Source: Stachybotrys elegans
Taxonomy: Eukaryota; Ascomycota; Sordariomycetes; Hypocreales; Stachybotryaceae
Reading direction: 5' to 3'
NCBI GenBank assembly: GCA_020746835.1
Contig: JAGPNK010000015.1
Location: 248,001-312,000 of the forward strand
DNA length: 64,000 bases
Shown here: in pieces, positions 50,456 through 60,904 of the stretch
How the letters are laid out: each line of letters opens with the position of its first letter
Numbering within the stretch: the stretch's first letter is position 1
Position numbers and translations under genes: made by a program
The notes under the pieces: generated by a model
Told to the model about the DNA's origin: nothing
Seen by the model: the letters and a program-made list of their open reading frames with translations, nothing else
Database searches by the model: none

Positions 50456-52165
50456 ATGAGTAGACGCTTGCTGCTTGGTGGCGCCCTGGTGGTTGCCTTG
50501 ATCGCATTTTCCCTCATGGGGGCCGAAGCGCCGCCAGAGAGAGCCCCCTATATCCAGGGCCGCAACAAGACGGTCCTCGTCCTTGCCAACATGGAGCATG
50601 GCCTCACCAATGTCCACAGCGCCACCGCCTTTGCGCTGCTCGAGAAGTACCCCGACATCGACGTTCACTACGGCTCCTTTGGCCCCGTGGAGAAGCGGGC
50701 GGCGCGTCTCTCGGCCTTTGCCCGTGCCCGTACGCCCGAGGCGCGCGACATCATTTTTCACAAACTGAAAGGCTTCTCCTACACTGAGGCGCTGAGAGTG
50801 GAAAACCGGACCATGGAAAACACCGTCCACGCAGCTGGGCTGGCGGGCCTCAATACTATCGCCAAAGATATGCAGCAGTACATCTCGCCCTGGTCGGCGG
50901 AGTCTCATCTCGAGTTGTACCACGAGCTGCGCGCCCTCATCAACGAGATTGACCCCGCCGTCATTGTCTTGGACCCTTTGTTTCGACCCGGGATCGACGC
51001 CACGCGCGATTTGAACCGCCAGCATGTCATTGTGTCACCTAATACGCTCATCGACAACTTTGTCGGAGAACAGCCATATGGTGCCATGTTCTGGAAGTAC
51101 CCTACGTGAGTTGCACTGCCCCTGTCCGCTCTCTTTAACCGGGCATTAACAGTTCCGTTTCAGTATGGCGTCGGGACTCTCATTCCCCATCCCTCTCAAG
51201 GACGTCCCCCTGAACATCTACCTGAGCCTCATCATGATTCGCTCTGTCGTCATGACCCCGGCCCTGTCAGCCAAGAAGGCCATTCTCCGAGAGAAGGGGC
51301 TCAAAGACCCCATCAACTTCTTTGGTCTTCACAGGCCAGATGTGCCTTGGATCAGCATGACGCAGGAAGGCGCGAGTATTCCCCTTGATGTGGTCCCGCC
51401 AAATGTCACTTGCGCTGGTCCCATTCTCGTGGATTCCGCGCCCGCTGAGGAACAAGACCCCGAGCTGGTGGCGTGGATGAAGAAGGCGCCCACGATCCTT
51501 GTCAACCTCGGCAGCCATGTCATCGTAGGTCAACCTAGCAGTCGTCGAGTGGCCCTGAAGATGATTTCTGACCAGTTTAGTACTCGAAAGCACGTGCTGA
51601 AGCCATGACCGGTGGACTGGCCCGGGTCCTGTCCGCGACAAACGTGCAGGTCATCTGGAAATTCAACAAAGATGGAGAGTACTCGGACGATGTTCTCGCC
51701 CCTCTGCAGCCTTATGTAGACTCGGGTCGCGTCAAGATGTCAAACTGGTTGCCAGCCGACCCCTATGCGCTGCTTCAGACCGGGGACATCGTCGCGTCAC
51801 TACACCATGGCGGAGCGAGCTGCTACCACGAGGCCGTTGCGTAAGTCTTGGTGGAATCTTTTAGAAGAGCCCTTGCTGATCTTCCTAGCGCCGGTGTGCC
51901 ACATGTGATATTCCCCCTGTGGGCAGACCTTTACAACTATGCTGCGCTTGTCGGAGACCTGGGCATAGGTGTGTGGGCCTGCCCGGAGACGAGTCCGAAC
52001 TGGTCGTCAGAGTGTGTCGGTGATGCGATCCTCAAGGTAGTGGACAGCGAGGCGAGCGCTGCCATAAAGGCAAAGGCTAGTCAGCTGGGGGCAAAGGTCC
52101 AAGCCCAACCCAAGGGACGCGAAGTGGCAGCCAGAGAGATTGCCAAACTGGCGTATGTAAAGTAA
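50456..52165 (+). CDS. UDP-glycosyltransferase, family GT1 (515 aa)
   Basis: Exons 50456-51105, 51164-51524, 51581-51840 and 51889-52165. An N-terminal hydrophobic segment (LLLGGALVVALIAFSLMG) is a signal anchor or cleaved signal. The N-terminal Rossmann half holds VLVLANMEHGLTNVHSATAF. The C-terminal half starts APTILVNLGSHVI and has the sugar-nucleotide binding signature NWLPADPYALL...SLHHGGASCYHEAVAAGVP around His412-His413-Gly414-Gly415, equivalent to the PSPG motif. Such fungal enzymes glycosylate small lipophilic metabolites with UDP-sugars in the ER or Golgi lumen. The acceptor is unknown. Neighbouring genes include possible tailoring enzymes. The next gene ends convergently 306 bp away. 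Confidence 0.88.
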
Positions 52166-52471
52166 ACTGCTGCGCCCTTCGCAGTTTCAACATCATTTTG
52201 ACAAGCAAGATGGTGCAAGGTGGAGTTGGGATAGTCTATGAGGAAACGAGCAAAACAGGAATAGTAGAAATACTGTGCAAGGAACTGGAGCGAGAGAAAG
52301 GCCCGGAAGGGCTTTTTGTATTTTCTGTTAAATACCACATCGAAAACCTCCTGAACAGGCCGGGGTTTGTGTTGTACGTGCGGCCTGGTGATTTTATGCT
52401 CCTCCTTGGACTGAATGCTGCATATCAGATTGCTTTGGACCGTCGTTAGAACAAAGCAGGCAGCTAGGCAG
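52166..52471. other. Convergent 3' flank
   Basis: A 306-bp stretch between two stop codons, with nothing notable. Confidence 0.5.
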
Positions 52472-53455
52472 CTAGGCAGCATTCCAGGGATTTCCATGGG
52501 ACGAGGACCGAGCAGCACTATCCTCCACGTGCCCATGCCCATTTGTGTGAATTTCTGTCTCGACATTGTCGTCTTCACTTGGGTCTGGGTCATCTTGATA
52601 GGCGTTTTCTCTAGATGCTGGGAGCAATCTTGGTTCATGTGTTTCCCTGTGTGACCACGAGTTCCATGGCCGGGCACCGAAAATCGCAGTGCGGGATCCC
52701 GTTAGCATGGTGAAAAGAGTCACGGCCTGTACACGCATTAGATGGCGGCCTGGTGGAAGGCGGGTCTATTTCCTGCTGTAGCGTACCTGAATAACACCAA
52801 CAGCGAGGACGACCCCGAATTCAAGGCCAGAGTTTTGCTGCAAAACCTGCTGCCAGGGCTCTATACAAGCGACGGAGCGGCCGTATGTCTTGACGCACTG
52901 GTTTGAAGAGTGATTATCGGGAAACGGCCATGGCCTGTCCTTGACCGTCCTGAACCCACAGCACTGAAGGCTGTCTTGTATGTTTCGGATTGCGTTGGCG
53001 TCGTGGGCGCTGAAAAGCAGCTGCCAGGTCGTGGACAAGAGGCACTCACGGGCAGTGGAGGGAAGGATATCGGAGAAGGCGAGTGTAGCAACCACTGTGA
53101 TGAGGATGCCTTGAGCTGCCTGGAGGGAGACGGCGAGGATTCGGTAGGATGCATCGGACTTCCAGAGTCGGGGGAAGAATGCAGCATTGATGGAGGCGAG
53201 GAACGGCAGAAGTATGGTAAGGATACCAGCGGCGGACGAAACTGGGAGAGAGAGCTGCGTGGACCTCACGTACTGGTAGCTGTCTTGTGGTTAAAGAAGA
53301 AAGCTCGGGGAGCGGGAGGAGGCGGAACTCACATAGCCACTGTCGTGAGGAGAAGAAGCAGCTAGTGATGGGTCAGCACGGGACGATGGTGGTGACAGTG
53401 GAGGGATTGAGGGCCTTACGGGAGGGTAGATCCAGAGCAGAATAGAGCTGGCCAT
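52472..53455 (-). CDS. Tetraspanin-like membrane protein (270 aa)
   Basis: Exons (minus) 53455-53420, 53361-53333, 53279-52787 and 52726-52472. The first two exons are tiny (36 and 29 nt), but splicing gives a clean first membrane segment SSILLWIYPPLLLLLTTVAIY. Three more follow: SSAAGILTILLPFLASINAAF, RILAVSLQAAQGILITVVATL and, across the last joint, FGVVLAVGVIQ|AVTLFTMLTG. Between segments 3 and 4 is the large extracellular loop with CCGF at residues 128-131 and two further Cys (NQCVKTYG, VACIEP), the tetraspanin hallmark. The C-terminal tail is acidic and Ser/His-rich. Fungal tetraspanins (PLS1, TSP2, TSP3) organise membrane microdomains and are needed for appressorium function in some species. 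Divergent from the DUF3237 gene. Confidence 0.85.
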
Positions 53456-53920
53456 GATGAGAGGCGATGCGCGTGCTGTTTGGGAGAGGAAGTCCTGGAG
53501 TATCGAGAGTGCGGTGTCGAGATGATGAGGAAGAATGGCGGCGTCATGGCGGCGTCATGGCGGTGGAAGGCCTCCAGAGCTCTACTATTGGTAGAATGCT
53601 GCCTTGCCGTTTGCTTCGTGCGCCACAGTGTTGGTGCAGCTGTTTTGGTTGGGCTTCGCAGAGGGAGCACCAATCACGTGGCAAGTAAACAGCCAACATG
53701 AAAGATGATGAATTGCGGCCCAAACAACACAAACCACAAACCACAAACCAGACAACCACTCAATCAAACATGGCCATCAACATCGTATGGCGTCCCGATG
53801 GTACTCGATCCTGGCAGTTGCTAACGCTGCCTGTCGATCGGCCAAGATAATGCCCCTCATCATCCCTACCGAGGTCGATCCTTGCATTCTTCCAACTCCA
53901 ACCTTTGCATAGCCTTCAGT
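53456..53920. other. Divergent promoter between tetraspanin and DUF3237 genes
   Basis: Contains ACAACACAAACCACAAACCACAAACC-type repeats near 53725-53755 and a duplicated GGCGGCGTCATGGCGGCGTCATGG near 53536-53560. No gene is seen. Confidence 0.5.
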
Positions 53921-54529
53921 ATGCATTGCAGTCGCCTCCTCTTGTCGCTTTCACTCGTCTCCAGCGGCCTGGCAGCGGCAGCGGCAGCGGCAGCGGCTTG
54001 CCTGCCAGAGCACGTCCTCCCCGCCAATTTGACCTGCGCGGCCTTCCCGTTACCCGTGCCAGAGCTGGAGATTGACTTTCGCATCGTCGTCGACCTGAAC
54101 CCCCTCATATCTGTCGGCCAAGGTCCCTTTGGCCAACGCAACTGGATCTCATTTTCCGGAGGAGCATTCGCTGCTACCTGGGCTACAGGAACAATCGTGC
54201 CTGGTGGTCAGGACAGCCAGCTGGTTGTCGAGGAGAACCTCAGCACCAACGTCGACACCGTCTACCTCCTCCAGACGGACGATGAGGATCCGGCCTACAT
54301 CGCAATCAAGACCTGGGGTTGGAGACACGGCCTCAGGGAGGTGATGGAGAAGCTCTTCGATCCCCAGAGGGCTGCCGAGGTTTCGCCTTTCAACTACTCC
54401 TTCCGCCTGTACGTGTCTATGGAGACGGGCGATGCGAGGTACAACGAGACTCTGAACGTGGCCATGTGGGTTGGGAGCGGTGCGAGGCTTGGGAGCACCG
54501 TCATATATGATGCGTATCGTGTCATGTGA
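53921..54529 (+). CDS. Secreted DUF3237-domain protein (202 aa)
   Basis: One exon from ATG 53921. A hydrophobic signal (MHCSRLLLSLSLVSSGLA) runs into an eight-residue alanine tract encoded by a GCAGCG-repeat. The mature part is a single DUF3237-type beta-barrel: FRIVVDLNPLISVGQGPFGQ, WISFSGGAFAATWATGTIVPGG, DTVYLLQTDDEDPAYIAI, RLYVSMETGDARYNETLN and a closing VIYDAYRVM. The domain is widespread in bacteria and fungi and its activity is unknown. Four N-glycosylation sites fit a secreted or vacuolar location. It lies between the tetraspanin and the MDR reductase. Confidence 0.82.
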   Translation: MHCSRLLLSLSLVSSGLAAAAAAAAACLPEHVLPANLTCAAFPLPVPELEIDFRIVVDLNPLISVGQGPFGQRNWISFSGGAFAATWATGTIVPGGQDSQLVVEENLSTNVDTVYLLQTDDEDPAYIAIKTWGWRHGLREVMEKLFDPQRAAEVSPFNYSFRLYVSMETGDARYNETLNVAMWVGSGARLGSTVIYDAYRVM

Positions 54530-54943
54530 GCCAAGCATGGCTCCCTTCCACTTCCGTCATTGCGCAGGCGTGGAGAGGAGGGCAAAGACTCACGATACGG
54601 AAGCAACGATGAGGAAATAGCCTACGCGTCCCAAACACCCTGATAATTATAATTATGCCATTTGTTGCTTGGCTCAAGAGGAGCAATGACGTAACCGCAG
54701 ATTCTCCAGCGATGAGGTTCAGCGTGAACCGAATCAATCGGGTCGTCGATTGGCCACATGTCATACGCGCCCTGTGTGGATGGCATCAATTCAATTTATA
54801 ATTCAGCCGGCCGTTGCGACAAATTGGTAATCGGCGCCGATTTGAAGTCTGCTTATCAAGCTGGTCGACGACCAGATATAACCTCAACGCATCCCTACTA
54901 CAGGAACCATGTCCATCCTCCAAGACAGAGCTTCCGGATTATC
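54530..54943. other. Promoter region of MDR reductase gene
   Basis: No gene is supported. An ATG in frame at 54758 would add 62 residues to the downstream protein but gives no recognisable domain and is probably not used. Confidence 0.5.
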
Positions 54944-56294
54944 ATGACGAGCCAAGAACCCAGTATGAAGGCCCTCGTGCTGACGACGGCCACCAGGACC
55001 ACGGCCGTCGAGGACCTGCCCATCCCCACCCCCGCCGCCGGAGAGATCCTCGTCCGCGTGCACGCCATCGCCCTCAACCCCGTCGACACCCTCTACACAT
55101 CGAAGCCCATCGCCGCCCAGCCGCAGAGGGTCGTCGGCACCGACTTTGCTGGCGTCGTCGTCGAGGCCGCCGCCAACCTCGCCGCGTCCAGTGATGCCCG
55201 CACCAAGCCCGGCGCGAGGGTGTCGGGCTTTCTCCAGGGAGGTGAGTTGTTGACGCACACTTAGAACTTGTCCAGCATGTGGATGGAAATGGCGTGCTGA
55301 CTTTACCGGCCGGCAGCCTGCTCCGTCAACGACCGCCCCGGTGCGTTCGCCGAGTATCTCGTCATATCCTACGATCTGGTCTGGCTCGTCCCCGAGTCAT
55401 TGTCTCTCGAGGACGCCTCCGCCATCTCCATGTGCGGCCTGACCGCCGCGCAGGGCCTCTTCACCAGGCTTGACCTCCCAGCTCCCTTTGGCAGCGACCC
55501 CAAGAGCCGTCCCGCGCTCGCACCCGCCACCGTCTTCATCTACGGCGCCTCGACCTCCCTCGGGCTCTACGCCGCTCAGCTCGTCCGCGCCTCTGCTCGC
55601 GCCTCGGGCCGGCACATCCGTCTCGTCGGCGCGGCAAGTGCCTCCAAGCACCAGCTCCTCCGCCAGGAGCCGTACTCGTACGACGCCCTCGTCGACTACC
55701 GCGACCCGTCCTGGCCAGAAAAGGTCAGGGCTGCGGCTCTGGGAGGGAACGGTGTCCAGTATGCGCTGGACTGCATCTCCGAGGGCGAGACTGTGGCCAA
55801 GGTGCACTCCACCTTTGCCGATGATGTTGAGGGCGACGGCCACTTTGGCGTCTTCAGAGCTCCGGCTGGCGGCGGCTACCAGCCTCAGGGTCTCAGAGTC
55901 AAGCCCGTCTACGGCGCCGCCTGGGAGGCCCTCGGCGTCGAAGTCGGGTACAACGGTACAGCCCCTCTGCCCGAATATGACATTTGTACCGCTCCATGAA
56001 CTGACAGACTTCCGTTGAACAGGCTTCGTCCTCCCCGCTAACCCCGAGGCCCGCGCCTTCGGTGTCACTTTCTACAACTACCTCAGCGCCAGCGCCCCGA
56101 GCGGCGCTCCCGTGCTGCAGCCGAATCCCGTGCGTCTCATGCCCGGCGGGCTCGAGCGCGTCGTGCCCGATGGATTCGAGCTGCTTGGGAGCCTGCAAGT
56201 GTCAGCCCGCTCGGCGACCAGCGGGAGGACCGAGACGTGGATGCGGCCGGTGAGCGGCGAGAAGATCGTCTACAGTCTAGGTGTTGCACCTTGA
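54944..56294 (+). CDS. MDR-superfamily oxidoreductase, trans-enoyl-reductase-like (402 aa)
   Basis: Exons 54944-55241, 55317-55955 and 56023-56294. The GroES-like N-terminal domain begins MKALVLTTATRTTAVEDLPIP and holds HAIALNPVDTLY and VVGTDFAGVVVEAA. The Rossmann cofactor site is FIYGASTSLGLYAAQL from about residue 173. No structural zinc Cys set is visible, matching the quinone/enoyl-reductase branch. The layout and length resemble fungal TOXD/LovC-type stand-alone enoyl reductases that work with polyketide synthases, or zinc-binding-dehydrogenase-like proteins of unknown substrate. No polyketide synthase is in the window. The second intron (donor GTACAG) is weaker but restores the frame exactly. 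Convergent with the DOMON-b561 gene, 142 bp apart. Confidence 0.87.
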
Positions 56295-56436
56295 GAGGGG
56301 GCTGTCTCCAATATCTTTTGTAATCTTAAACCTTTCTTAAGGATGCAAGTTAGGACATAAGTCTCAAGTCATTGAAGTTTGCAGGATTAAGAACTTGGGG
56401 TGCTGTGGCATTCAAGTAGGTAACCATTATATTGAT

Positions 56437-57786
56437 TCATTGCAGCTCATAAATCTTGGGCGGAGACCTCGTCATCTGTTCTGAAAGCATCTGAAAGTTC
56501 CCAAACGGGTCTTTCACATTGTCGTCGACCCGTGTCGAAGAAGTGATGTCCTGGGAGACGGCCTCGCGCTTTCTCTTTCTCGCAACGCTGTAGATGAGCA
56601 GACCAATGTATGCGCCGCCTGAACAAGCCGCAAGCGCGCAGTATACTATTACCCATGCGCCGTGGATGTTCCCTGCGAGCTGTAGTCCCAATCCGCCATT
56701 CACTATTCCCATCATCATCAACGCACGGCCGCCCCAGACGTGAATTCGGCGGATGGCATTGTCTGCTTGCTGGTTGGAGAAGTTCCGGTGATGCAGCCAC
56801 CCGAGGATCGGCTGGAACGCGAGTAGAGAGATCACGACCAGGCCGATGCATGTGTGTGCTGTAGTCCCGATCTGTGAAAACGATAAGCAACGCAGACAGT
56901 TTGGTCATGGACGCGACTTACGTAGCCGACTTGCTGTCCTCGCAAAACACCCAACACGACACCAATCCACATGAATCCATACGCAATGAGCTGCGACGTC
57001 GAGTGCAGATACCATCTTCTGAGGAGAGGCATGAGCAAAGCGCCAAGCGGGTACAGCACAACGAAAACAATCGTCATGATCACGCCATGGGCGATCAGAT
57101 AGCCTTCAGATGGTTTCGCGGCTTCGTCCACGAGCGTGATGGCCTTGTCCGTCCCGGCACCATCATTGGAGTTGTCCGGCCCGAGAAACGGATTACCTTC
57201 CATGTAGATGCCAGCTTGACTCAGATCAACTTCGAATCGAACCTTGCCCTCATGAAATGTTATCACGGCATTGGGCTCTGCTGCGTTGATTGCCTCGCCA
57301 CGTAGCCACGCAGCCACCCAACGATTGCCGCTCACCGAACTCAACGCTTGGCAATCACTGCATCGGATGATGGCCGTCATTCTGCCGTCAGAAACACCGG
57401 AGCCTTCGAGAAGTTGTACGTCTGGCCGTCGTTGATATAGGGGCATTTCGTGATGTCGCCCGATTCTTGTGCTCAGCGTCACGTTTCCGTCGCCATCCTG
57501 GTAAATGAGAATGATTCGAGCCCCCTTCATCTGAGTCCCAATCCCGAGTGCGAACCAGGAGTAGACATCTGGCGCGCTCATTCGAAGGTACAGATCCTCA
57601 GACCTGCCATCATCTGGAACCGTCCATTCGTATCGAACATCATCTGCATCGGCCGGGCGGAACGAGATTTGCGCAAATGATGTCCCGATGCCTGCGAATT
57701 TAGCCACTGATTCCAACAGACTCCATGACGGAAAACGTACACGCAAGCGCTGCCAGAAGATATGTCAAACGCGCCATGACTGTCAT
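56437..57786 (-). CDS. Secretory DOMON (CDH-type cytochrome b) plus cytochrome b561 protein (416 aa)
   Basis: Exons (minus) 57786-57741, 57691-56922 and 56871-56437. A 46-nt first exon encodes most of the signal peptide (MTVMARLTYLLAALAC); ATG 57777 is an alternative start. Residues about 25-220 form a DOMON/CDH-cytochrome fold with GIGTQMKGARIILIYQDGDG and GRHHEMP, placing Met and His near each other as possible haem-b ligands. The C-terminal half is a b561-type membrane domain of five to six helices with conserved His in AHGVIMTIVFVVLYPLGALL, LHSTSQLIAYG, AHTCIGLVVISLLAFQP and GWLHH and IHVWGGRALMM. Such proteins pass electrons across the membrane (for example from ascorbate). The partner is unknown. 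Divergent from the P450, with 481 bp between the two 5' and 3' ends. Confidence 0.87.
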
Positions 57787-58267
57787 GACGAAGGCGCCTA
57801 GGGATGCATGCGCACCACTCTTGGATGAGGGAGCAGCCAATATGAGAACGAAGAAAGAAGGGATTATGAATCCCCCACTGAAAGATGAACGACGGCCGTC
57901 GATCCTGCTGCCACGCAGCGGGGTCAATATTTGCCTCTTCCATCCATCCCTCACACTCTGTAATGAGCCTGCAATATCCTGATTGAACGAAGAATGGTCA
58001 GGCCCGTTTAATTTACCATGGATGTTGCGGTGATTGGGCGTTGGATGTGCTGCGCCGCTTCTACGCCTTATCGTATGAACCTTGAAACTCGTCGATCCCC
58101 TGAGCGTCTGCCGGGGTTGCCGTGACATCTCGACTCCTATTTCAAGCATGCTTAATCTCGCTTTAGTTTAAATGGGAAGGTACTACGCCAATGTAGGCTG
58201 CGTGTTTGCTGCCTCCAAGAAAATAGGAACATGTTGACTAAACGAAACCGAGCGATACGATGAAGAA
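57787..58267. other. Spacer between DOMON-b561 and P450 genes
   Basis: Both genes are on the minus strand, so this holds the P450 3' flank and the b561 promoter. No feature is recognised. Confidence 0.5.
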
Positions 58268-60060
58268 TTACTCCTTGCCGGCCTTCCTATCAATTACGTG
58301 CACCCACATGCCCTTCTCCATATGGACCTGGATGTTGAGCTTGAAGTCGACGGCGCGATTGGGATTCACCAGCTGGAAGTCAAAATTGCGCAACAGCTGG
58401 ATCGTGTAAGCAGATGACATGGGACGAACCGAGCCCTCTCTCAACTTACCTCGACAAAGATCTTGTTGAGCTCCAAGAAGGCCACCGGCTTGCCACTGCA
58501 GCCCCATCGACCATGGCCAAAGTTCATCTCCGTCGTTTCCGTCATGTAACGCTTCTTTGCAGGATCGAGGTTCAGCCAGCGCTCGGGGCGGAACAGGCTC
58601 GCGTCGTCGCCGAATACCTCGCGGTTCCTCATGATGCCTTTGACTGAAACAGCAATTTGCGTGCCGCCGGGGATAAATCTGCCATTGATAGTGTCTCCTG
58701 TGGACCAAAGTTTCAGCGAACTGCCTATTGCTGGCATCTGGGTGATGACTACCTTCTGGTGGCGCCTGCTTCCAGCATAGAAGAGTAGCAGGGAGCGACA
58801 AGCGGAGTCCTTCATATATGACGGCCTGGAAAATACATGTTAGTGGCTTCCTTATTTTGAATTGTGTAGGACAAAGGTTGATGACCTGTAAGTAGGGGAG
58901 CTGTTTTGCTTCGCTGGCTTTGATCGGATCCGACACAGCACCTTCGCTTATAGCAGCATCAATCTCTCCTTGAAGCCTTTTATAAGTATGAGGCGCAGAC
59001 ATAAGATGCAGCAAAGTGCCCCGGATAGCATGTGCTGTTGTATCGGACCCAGCAACAATCTGAAAAGGAATCTCCCCTTCGCACTGCAGTTGGGTGCATC
59101 CATGCCTCTTAAATGATCCCTATCATGATGTGAGTATATGCATCACTGACACTAAAGTTGAAGCTTACCAGCATGTCGAGCTCATCAGGCGCGTCGGGAG
59201 CAAACCTCTTGCTGACGAGCTCACGGGAGATACTAGGAATGTCAGTACGCTGCTTACAAGCGCCGCTAGAACACCCACCCAAGAATCTTGCCCATGCCCA
59301 GCTTATCCCTGTGATCGGGTCCAAACATCTTCAGCATGGGCTTGCTCATGAAGATGTTGCGACAGAAGGGAATCTCGGCGCAAATCACGAGCAACCGGAT
59401 AAGCTCCATCGATGACTCGACATAGGCGTAGATATCCGAGTCGGTCCGCAAGTTGCCGAATTCTTCGCCGTAAGCAATCTTTGAGAGCACGTCGATGGTG
59501 AAATACTGCGACAGGCTGGCCAGATCGGCGGGCTGGAAGCTGTCGGCCCGAGCATACTTGGTCCGCAGCAGGTTGACAAGCGCGGAGACCTGGCCGTCAA
59601 TGTCCTGTTCTAGCGTCGGCACCTCCTTGCCCCCATAGCCGTGCGACATCTTGGCCTTGAGCTTATCGTGAGCCTCTCCGTCCACGAGGGAAAACAAGCT
59701 ATCATGAAAGGGGTCCATTCTCAGGGCTCGGTAGTAGTCGGCGCGCCTGTACCGTGTCCGTGCTGAGTTCATGTGCCGAATCAACTCTGGATTGCTAGTG
59801 ATGAGGACCGAAGGGCCAATGCGTGCAAGGTCTCCATACTTCTCAATCACTTCGCCGTAGGCGTCACCCTGTCTACCAGAGTTACCCGTGCGCAGGATAA
59901 AAAAGTAACTGAAGGACGCCGAGAACGGGCCTTTGAACTGGCGCAGCCGGTACCACGAGGCAAAAGCCCAGCCGATGAGAGATAGACTGACGACACCGGC
60001 CCAGAAGAATGGACTTCTGGGAAGATTGATAGACGAGACTTCCTTATTGAGCAGCGCCAT
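58268..60060 (-). CDS. Cytochrome P450 monooxygenase (509 aa)
   Basis: Exons (minus) 60060-59279, 59232-59169, 59119-58886, 58825-58753, 58697-58450 and 58396-58268; all five introns are 46-60 nt. An N-terminal membrane anchor (about residues 18-36) is followed by the catalytic fold: I-helix AGSDTT (305-310), K-helix EGLR (365-368), FRPERW and the haem loop FGHGRWGCSG with Cys451 as iron ligand. It resembles the pisatin-demethylase/benzoate-hydroxylase-like microsomal P450s of ascomycetes. The enzyme oxidises a hydrophobic substrate at the ER using P450 reductase; the substrate is unknown. A TATA box with a CCAAT motif lies about 70 bp upstream. Genes for methyltransferase, UGT, MDR and b561 lie within 18 kb. 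Confidence 0.95.
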
Positions 60061-60904
60061 GGTGGTGCGATGATTCTCGGAGCAGCCTTTACGGATAATG
60101 ATACGGTTCGAAGAGGCGAGATTGGTTATATACGTCTATATCAGACCCATTTTTGCCCACAGAGCATCTGATTCCATTGGGTGGGTGAATGGTTTATGAT
60201 GTATATGTGGGTGGTGGTAATTGATAGGACAAGCACGAAGTTGGGGTCAAATGCCGATCGATGGCTCGTATACGAGGGGTAACACCCTTTCCCTCGGCAG
60301 ACTTGCTCTTCTCGACTGCATAATGTAACCCCATACAACCAGCTCGCAGGCCACAAGCGTCGGAGCGGCGGCGTTGAGGCTGTGGCAACCTGCGGGTTTC
60401 GGTAACCGTAGGCTTGTTGCGGTGGATGTGTCTGACCACCAGGCGACAGCTCATGCAGCCTGGACAAGGCGAATTGGTGATAATAAGCGAGGTATGGCGC
60501 GTGCTATTCTTATGTCTGGATTTGGCATCGGGTTGTGGGCAATGTCCGGTAAAGGAAATGTTACTCTAAAATGCTGACGGCAGATGGGATCCCCGCAGGA
60601 GTTGCCAGGCCGAGTAGCCGATGGACAGCCTCGATGCGTGTCATCGATTGCCAGCTGGTGTTGGATATCCGAAGCCGCGGGTAGCTTAATGCCGACGCAG
60701 CGGAGAAGTCATTACCTCATTGTACGTGAATCACATGCATTATCCGATAGCCTATCCATCCCCATGCATTGCATCAGCTTTTAGTCAACTTGGTTGAGTG
60801 AGTAGTGTTACATTGGCCAACACACGATGGTTCTGGGCGGGGCTTCTGATAGTCGGTGTAGATGATGTGGAATACTGGAGGTCTCGGTATGACCAATCTG
60901 GCCT
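60061..60904. other. P450 promoter and spacer up to the MITE
   Basis: The P450 TATA/CCAAT elements are at the left. The rest holds no protein-like frame. Confidence 0.55.
60126..60132 (-). promoter_or_regulatory. TATA box of the P450 gene
   Basis: TATATAA on the minus strand, immediately followed towards the gene by CCAAT (plus-strand ATTGG at 60121-60125). It lies 66 bp before the start codon, which leaves a very short leader; regulated expression is inferred. Confidence 0.5.

Noticed and set aside
54758..54943. 62-residue N-terminal extension of the MDR enzyme from ATG 54758
   Set aside because: The extra residues match no GroES-like fold start, while MKALVLTT after 54944 is the standard beginning of the family.
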